Positions 59,440-64,000 of a stretch of 64,000 nt of DNA are shown in pieces. Position 1 is the first letter of the stretch. Each line of letters begins with the position of its first letter. This stretch comes from G965276765 sp965276825 (GTDB lineage: Bacteria; Actinomycetota; Acidimicrobiia; Acidimicrobiales; Palsa-688). Under the pieces are notes generated by a model that did not search any database, had not been told where the DNA came from, and saw nothing but the letters and a program-made list of their open reading frames with translations. The position numbers and the translations under genes were made by a program. The stretch is taken from contig OZ255630.1 of the NCBI GenBank assembly GCA_965276825.1, forward strand, positions 124,001 to 188,000. The letters are read 5' to 3'.

Positions 59440-60441
59440 ATGAGCGACGCGCCAACGCACAACGCGCCGGACCGCAACCTGGCCCTCGAGCTCGTCCGGG
59501 TGACCGAGGCGGCGGCGATGGCGGCGGGACGCTGGATGGGCCGCGGTGACAAGGAGGGGGCCGACGGCGCCGCCGTCGACGCCATGAGGGTCGTCCTCGG
59601 GAGCGTGCCGATGGACGGGATCGTCGTGATCGGGGAAGGGGAGAAGGACGCCGCCCCCATGCTCTACAACGGTGAGCGGATCGGCGACGGCACCACCCCC
59701 CACGTCGACGTGGCCGTGGATCCCATCGACGGGACGACACCGACGGCGCTGGGTCGCAACGGCGCCCTCGCCGTGATCGCGGTCAGCGGGCGCGGCACCA
59801 TGTTCAACCCCGGACCCTGCGTGTACATGGAGAAGCTCGCGGTCGGCCCCGAGGGCATCGGGGCCGTCGACATCCGCCGCTCGCCCGGCGACAACATCCG
59901 CGCCCTCGCCGAGGCCAAGGGGTCGTCACCCCGGGACGTCACGGCGGTCATCCTCGACCGGCCCCGCCACCAGGCCCTGATCGAGGAGGTGCGCGCCGCG
60001 GGCGCCCGCATCCGCCTGATCAGCGACGGTGACGTGGCCGGCGCCATCTCCACGGCGTGGCCGAGCTCGGGATCCGACATCCTCTTCGGGATCGGCGGGA
60101 CACCCGAGGGCGTCATCGCCGCCGCCGCCCTCAAGTGCATGGGGGGCGAGATCCAGGGGCGCCTGTGGCCGCGTGACGACGCCGAACGGGCCGGCGCCGA
60201 GGCCCTCGGCTACGACCTCGACCGCGTCCTCGGCACCGACGACCTCGTGAGCGGGGACAACTGCTTCTTCGCCGCCACCGGCATCACCGACGGCGAGCTC
60301 CTGCGGGGCGTCCGCTTCGACGGCTCCGGCGCGGCGACCGAGTCGCTGGTGATGCGGTCCAGGTCCGGCACCGTCCGGCGGATCGAGGCCCGCCACCGGC
60401 TCAAGAAGCTGGCCCAGTACGCGGCCACCACCTTCGCCTGA
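59440..60441 (+). CDS. glpX: Class II fructose-1,6-bisphosphatase
   Basis: Gluconeogenic phosphatase, 333 residues. Metal-binding motifs GEGEKDAAPMLYNGE and DPIDGTTPTALG, then DILFGIGGTPEGVIAAAAL and RLWPRDDAERAGAEALGYD are diagnostic of GlpX. Actinobacteria generally rely on GlpX as their FBPase. ATG 59440. Confidence 0.96.
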   Translation: MSDAPTHNAPDRNLALELVRVTEAAAMAAGRWMGRGDKEGADGAAVDAMRVVLGSVPMDGIVVIGEGEKDAAPMLYNGERIGDGTTPHVDVAVDPIDGTTPTALGRNGALAVIAVSGRGTMFNPGPCVYMEKLAVGPEGIGAVDIRRSPGDNIRALAEAKGSSPRDVTAVILDRPRHQALIEEVRAAGARIRLISDGDVAGAISTAWPSSGSDILFGIGGTPEGVIAAAALKCMGGEIQGRLWPRDDAERAGAEALGYDLDRVLGTDDLVSGDNCFFAATGITDGELLRGVRFDGSGAATESLVMRSRSGTVRRIEARHRLKKLAQYAATTFA

Positions 60442-60513
60442 GGCACCGCGCAGGAGCTGCTCGTCCGGCCGGGCAGACCGCACGAACCCGCTGGTGGGGG
60501 GTACCCTCGGTCG

Positions 60514-62328
60514 GTGGCCGGCACGCTAGAGACCTCCTCCCGGCGCCCCGGCCCGGTCAGGAGGGCCTGGGAGGCGCGACCGGGCCCGGCCAGGACGCTG
60601 TTCGTCGCCGCCTGCTCCGTCGTGATGGCCGCCGGCCTGGTGCTGCGCTTCTACGCCCCGACCCCGTTGTGGCTCGACGAGACGATCAGCGTGAACATCG
60701 CCAGGCTCCCGATCGGGCAGATCCACGCCGCCCTCCGCCAGGACGGCGCGCCGCCGCTCTACTACGTGATGCTCCATGGCTGGATGGTCCTCTTCGGCCA
60801 GGGCGACATCGCCGTGCGGGCCCTGTCGGGCATCACCTCGATCGTGACGCTGCCGTTCATCTGGCTGGCCGGGCGTCGGCTCGCTGGCCGCACCGTCGCG
60901 TGGGTGGCGCTGTTTCTCACGGTGACCTCGCCGTTTGCCATCGACTACGCCACGGCGACGCGGATGTACTCGCTGATGGTGCTGCTGTCGACCCTCGGCT
61001 TCCTCGCCCTCGCCCGCGCCCTCGAGCGGCCGACCCGCGGCCGGCTCGTCGCTCTCGGCGCGGTGGTCGCCGCCCTCCTCTACACCCACTACTGGGCGCT
61101 CTACCTGGTGGTCGTGGTCGGGGCGTGGCTGCTCTACCAGCTGTGGCGGCACCGCCGCCGGCTGCCGACCCACTTCGACCGCTCGGCGGTCCGGCGCTGC
61201 TTCGTGGCGTGCGTGGTCGGCTCGCTGACCTTCCTGCCCTGGGCGCCGACCTTCGTCTTCCAGTCGCTCCACACCGGCACACCGTGGAGCTCGGGGGCGG
61301 GTCCCGCGGACGTCCTGGGCGTCTTCGGCGACTACGCCGGCACCGGGCCCTGGGCCACGCTGCTCGGCTTCGCCTACTTCGGCCTCGTCGTGCTCGGCGT
61401 GTTCGGTCACCGGCTGGTCACCGCCGCGCCGGCGACCGCCGAAGGGACGGCCCAGCCCGGCGACCCCCACGGGCTCGACCCGGCCGAGCGGGACCTGCTC
61501 GCCGCCGCCGGCCTCGGCGCTGACGGCCAGGGAAGGAGCCTGCGGGCCACGGCGACCAAGGTCGCGGACCGCCTCGTCGGCTTCGCCGGCTTCGGTCCCG
61601 GGGGCGCAGGAGCGGCGGCGCGGCGGGAGCAACCCGGTCGCGGCATCTCGCTGATGCTCCAGCCCAACCGGACCACGCTGCCCGTGTTCGGGGTCCTCGC
61701 CGGCACGCTCGTGGTGGCCATGCTCGCCGATGCCGCCGTCCAGGCCGCCTTCTCGGCTCGCTACACCGCCGTGGTCATGCCGCTGTTCATCCTCGTGGTC
61801 GCCGTCGGCATCGGCGTGCTCGGGCGGGGCAAGGTGCTCGCTGGCATCGTCGCCGTGCTCTGCGTGGCCGGGCTCCTCACCGGTCTCGGCAACAACGGCC
61901 AGCAGCGCACCGAGGCGGCCGTGGTCGCCGGCGTGCTCAACGCCCAGGCTCAACCGGGGGACCTGGTCATCTACTGCCCCGACCAGCTCGGCCCCGCCGT
62001 CGACCGGCTGCTCACCGTCAAGCGCCTCGAGCAGCTGACCTTCCCCCGCGGCAACGGGCCCGCACGCGTCGACTGGGTCGACTACCTGGCCACCATCTCC
62101 CACACCGACGTGGCCGCCTTCGCCCAGGACGCGCTGGCCAGCGCCCACGCCGGTGCGGCCGTCTGGCTGGTGTGGAGTCCCAGCTACACGGGCTTCGGGA
62201 GCCGCTGCGCCGACCTGCAGACCTGGCTCGACTTCGACCAGGGCAGCGCGGGGACGACCGTGGTCCACCTCGACGGCGCCTACGAGCGCGAGATGCTCAC
62301 CCGCTACCCGGTCGGTGGGGCGCCGTAG
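60514..62328 (+). CDS. GT-C-fold membrane glycosyltransferase (ArnT/GT39-like)
   Basis: 604 residues with about ten membrane helices and a periplasmic C-terminal part. The first extracytoplasmic loop carries the acidic DE motif in PTPLWLDETISVNIARLP, followed by APPLYYVMLHGWM, both typical of polyprenyl-phosphate-dependent GT-C enzymes. A polar insertion of about 100 residues interrupts the helices (about 305-385). GTG start. Probably transfers a lipid-linked sugar to a cell-envelope acceptor; next to it is an FAD oxidoreductase also seen near envelope-polymer genes. Confidence 0.82.
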   Translation: MAGTLETSSRRPGPVRRAWEARPGPARTLFVAACSVVMAAGLVLRFYAPTPLWLDETISVNIARLPIGQIHAALRQDGAPPLYYVMLHGWMVLFGQGDIAVRALSGITSIVTLPFIWLAGRRLAGRTVAWVALFLTVTSPFAIDYATATRMYSLMVLLSTLGFLALARALERPTRGRLVALGAVVAALLYTHYWALYLVVVVGAWLLYQLWRHRRRLPTHFDRSAVRRCFVACVVGSLTFLPWAPTFVFQSLHTGTPWSSGAGPADVLGVFGDYAGTGPWATLLGFAYFGLVVLGVFGHRLVTAAPATAEGTAQPGDPHGLDPAERDLLAAAGLGADGQGRSLRATATKVADRLVGFAGFGPGGAGAAARREQPGRGISLMLQPNRTTLPVFGVLAGTLVVAMLADAAVQAAFSARYTAVVMPLFILVVAVGIGVLGRGKVLAGIVAVLCVAGLLTGLGNNGQQRTEAAVVAGVLNAQAQPGDLVIYCPDQLGPAVDRLLTVKRLEQLTFPRGNGPARVDWVDYLATISHTDVAAFAQDALASAHAGAAVWLVWSPSYTGFGSRCADLQTWLDFDQGSAGTTVVHLDGAYEREMLTRYPVGGAP

Positions 62329-62448
62329 CCCACCCGGGGAGGGGCGTCTGGCCGTTGCGGCGCCAGCCTGCGAGACTGTCCCGTCCGATCGAGACGGGCG
62401 CCGGGCCCGGAACCCGGATGCCGCGCCGGCCCGAACGGCCACCCGACA

Positions 62449-62520
62449 TTCCGACCCACCGATCTCCGGCACACCGATTTCCGAGACACCGATTTCCGAC
62501 ACACCGTTTTCCGACATGCT
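62449..62520 (+). repeat. Degenerate 15-bp tandem repeats upstream of the FAD oxidoreductase gene
   Basis: Four to five units of the type ATTTCCGAGACACCG, ATTTCCGACACACCG and ATCTCCGGCACACCG in the 220-bp gap between the glycosyltransferase and oxidoreductase genes. Same period as, and similar (on the opposite strand) to, the repeats at 58959-59063. Confidence 0.75.
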
Positions 62521-62550
62521 GGTTCCGAGACCATTGAGGAGCAACGCTTC

Positions 62551-64000
62551 GTGAGTGCCACCGACGGGGTCGAGGGTGACGTCGTCATCATCGGCGCGGG
62601 TCCTGCGGGTCTGACGGCGGCCTACGAGCTGGGCCGGCAGGGCCGTCGCAGCGTCGTGTTGGAGGGTGACGACATCGTGGGCGGCATCTCGAGGACCGTG
62701 GAGCGCGACGGGTGGCGCTTCGACATCGGGGGGCACCGGTTCTTCACCAAGGTGGCGCGGGTGGAGTCGTTCTGGCACGAGATCCTGCCGGACGAGGATT
62801 TCATGCTGCGGCCGCGCAAGAGCCGGATCTTCTACCGGGGCAAGTTCTACGACTATCCGCTGAAGGCGTCGAACGCGCTCGGCAACCTGGGCGTGATCGA
62901 GGCGTTGCGGTGCGTGCTCTCCTATGTGGGGACGCGTCTGCGGCCACCCAAGGACCAGACCAATTTCGAGGGGTGGGTGGCAGCCCGGTTCGGGTGGCGG
63001 CTGTACGGCCATTTCTTCAAGACCTACACGGAGAAGATCTGGGGTCATCCGGGTTCGGAGATGCAGGCGGACTGGGCGGCGCAGCGGATCAAGAACCTGT
63101 CGTTGGCGTCGGCCATCTTCAACGCCTTGCTGCCGAAGCGCAACCAGAAGGACATCACGTCGCTGATCGAGGAGTTCGAGTACCCCAAGCTCGGGCCCGG
63201 GATGATGTGGGAGCGGTGCGCGGCGAAGGTGGAGGCGGCGGGGACCAAGATCCACTTCTCGACGCCGGTGGAGCGGATCCGTCGGGACGGGCGAGGTGCG
63301 GTGGAGGTGGTGGCGACCTCGGAGGGAGCGACCACGTCGTATCCGGCGTCGGCGGTGATCTCGTCGATGCCGCTGTCGTCGCTGGTGCTGGCCATGGACC
63401 CACCCGCTCCCGAGGCGGTGCGCGCCGCGGCGGAGGATCTGTCCTACCGCGACTTCCTGACGGTGGCGCTGGTCGTGCCGGCGTCCGCGGTGCCGTGGGA
63501 CGACAACTGGATCTACATCCACGATCCGTCGGTGAAGACCATGCGGATCCAGAACTTCGGGTCGTGGTCGCCGTACCTGGTCAAGGACGGCCGCAACGTG
63601 CTGGGCCTGGAGTACACGGTGGTGCAGGGCGACGAGTCGTGGAGCTCGACCGACGAGGCCCTGGTGGAGTTGGGCAAGCTCGAGTTGCAACGTCTCGGGC
63701 TGGTCGACCCGTCGCAGGTGGAGGCGGGCTACGTGGTGCGGATGCCCAAGGCATATCCGTATTACGACGCCGACTACCACCGCAACGTGGAGGCCATCCG
63801 GACGTGGCTGGAGGCCGAGGTGTCCAACGTGCACCCGGTCGGGCGCAACGGCATGCACCGGTACAACAACGCCGATCACTCGATGCTGACGGCGATGCTG
63901 ACCGTGGAGAACCTGCTGGGCGCCGACCACGACGTGTGGACCGTGAACGTCGAAGAGGAGTACCACGAGACGGGCGGGGCCCGCCCGGCCGGCGGTGGCA
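62551..64000 (+). CDS. FAD-dependent amine-oxidase-like protein (3' end outside window)
   Basis: At least 483 residues. N-terminal dinucleotide-binding motif VVIIGAGPAGLTAAYELGRQ and the GG doublet in DDIVGGISRTVERDG, followed by FDIGGHRFFTK, which is characteristic of a branch of NAD(P)-binding Rossmann/amine-oxidase-like proteins related to UDP-galactopyranose mutase and protoporphyrinogen oxidase. These are often encoded with glycosyltransferases of envelope polymers. GTG 62551 is preceded by GAGGAG. The gene is still open at the right edge. Confidence 0.85.
   Translation, partial: MSATDGVEGDVVIIGAGPAGLTAAYELGRQGRRSVVLEGDDIVGGISRTVERDGWRFDIGGHRFFTKVARVESFWHEILPDEDFMLRPRKSRIFYRGKFYDYPLKASNALGNLGVIEALRCVLSYVGTRLRPPKDQTNFEGWVAARFGWRLYGHFFKTYTEKIWGHPGSEMQADWAAQRIKNLSLASAIFNALLPKRNQKDITSLIEEFEYPKLGPGMMWERCAAKVEAAGTKIHFSTPVERIRRDGRGAVEVVATSEGATTSYPASAVISSMPLSSLVLAMDPPAPEAVRAAAEDLSYRDFLTVALVVPASAVPWDDNWIYIHDPSVKTMRIQNFGSWSPYLVKDGRNVLGLEYTVVQGDESWSSTDEALVELGKLELQRLGLVDPSQVEAGYVVRMPKAYPYYDADYHRNVEAIRTWLEAEVSNVHPVGRNGMHRYNNADHSMLTAMLTVENLLGADHDVWTVNVEEEYHETGGARPAGGG

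Noticed and set aside
60526..63966. Minus-strand open frame of 1146 residues
   Set aside because: It is antisense to three well-supported genes; composition is His/Arg/Gly/Val-rich without any domain, as expected from the complement of high-GC codons.

Overview
The window is high-GC DNA (roughly 70% by eye) with GTG starts and start/stop overlaps everywhere. The gene order hom-thrC-rho-rpmE-prfA-prmC-ywlC-glyA-wecA/tagO-atpIBEFHAGDC-glpX, a bL31 with Cys ligands, a Rho with a very long Arg/Gly/Pro/Asp-rich insertion and leaderless-looking promoters all point to an actinobacterium. A deep branch such as Acidimicrobiia fits best; that placement is inference, no marker was compared.

Left part (1-9.4 kb): the 5' two-thirds of a GGDEF-EAL signalling protein, a MOSC protein, a divergent TetR/SDR pair with two well-formed operators, a small membrane protein, a frameshifted TetR gene, a VapBC-type toxin-antitoxin pair under a perfect 31-bp palindrome, then about 1 kb without a convincing gene.

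Catabolic cluster (8.6-22.3 kb): a GntR/FCD regulator, an amidohydrolase-2 family decarboxylase candidate, an aldehyde dehydrogenase, a second amidohydrolase, a complete lipoprotein/ATPase/permease importer of the ribose type, an FAH-family enzyme, a VOC (extradiol dioxygenase-like) protein, a HIT protein, an SDR, an alpha/beta hydrolase and a PheA/TfdB-type flavin monooxygenase. Most neighbours overlap by 1-4 bases. Read together it looks like uptake, ring hydroxylation, ring cleavage and processing of an aromatic or cyclic carboxylate whose identity is not visible. Two related operator-like motifs lie in the two divergent intergenic regions.

Accessory zone (22.3-36.5 kb): a HigBA-like pair whose toxin has lost its start, two IS3-family insertion sequences (the first with 28-bp inverted repeats and a likely target duplication), several broken genes (esterase, quinone oxidoreductase, SRPBCC protein, carotenoid-type acyltransferase, DICT-domain protein, HNH nuclease, small HTH protein), plus intact genes: a MarR regulator divergent from a hydrolase, a DUF4232 lipoprotein, an overlapping Rieske/hemerythrin pair and a FUSC transporter. 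It ends at a tRNA-Arg(CCG) gene, and an 11-bp copy of part of that tRNA's 3' end lies next to the first IS, so an old tRNA-integrated island is possible.

Housekeeping part (36.5-64 kb): a stand-alone response regulator; lysA, hom, thrC; rho, rpmE, an unknown gene, prfA, prmC, an orphan DNA methyltransferase, ywlC, glyA, a WecA/TagO-type transferase; the whole F-type ATP synthase operon; a 2H-phosphoesterase/GNAT fusion; glpX; a GT-C glycosyltransferase; and the start of an FAD-dependent amine-oxidase-like protein. Points that stand out are a Rho whose P-loop lysines are arginines, an AtpH with a duplicated N-terminal domain, two genes that seem to require CTG starts, and related 15-bp tandem repeats at two sites 3.4 kb apart.
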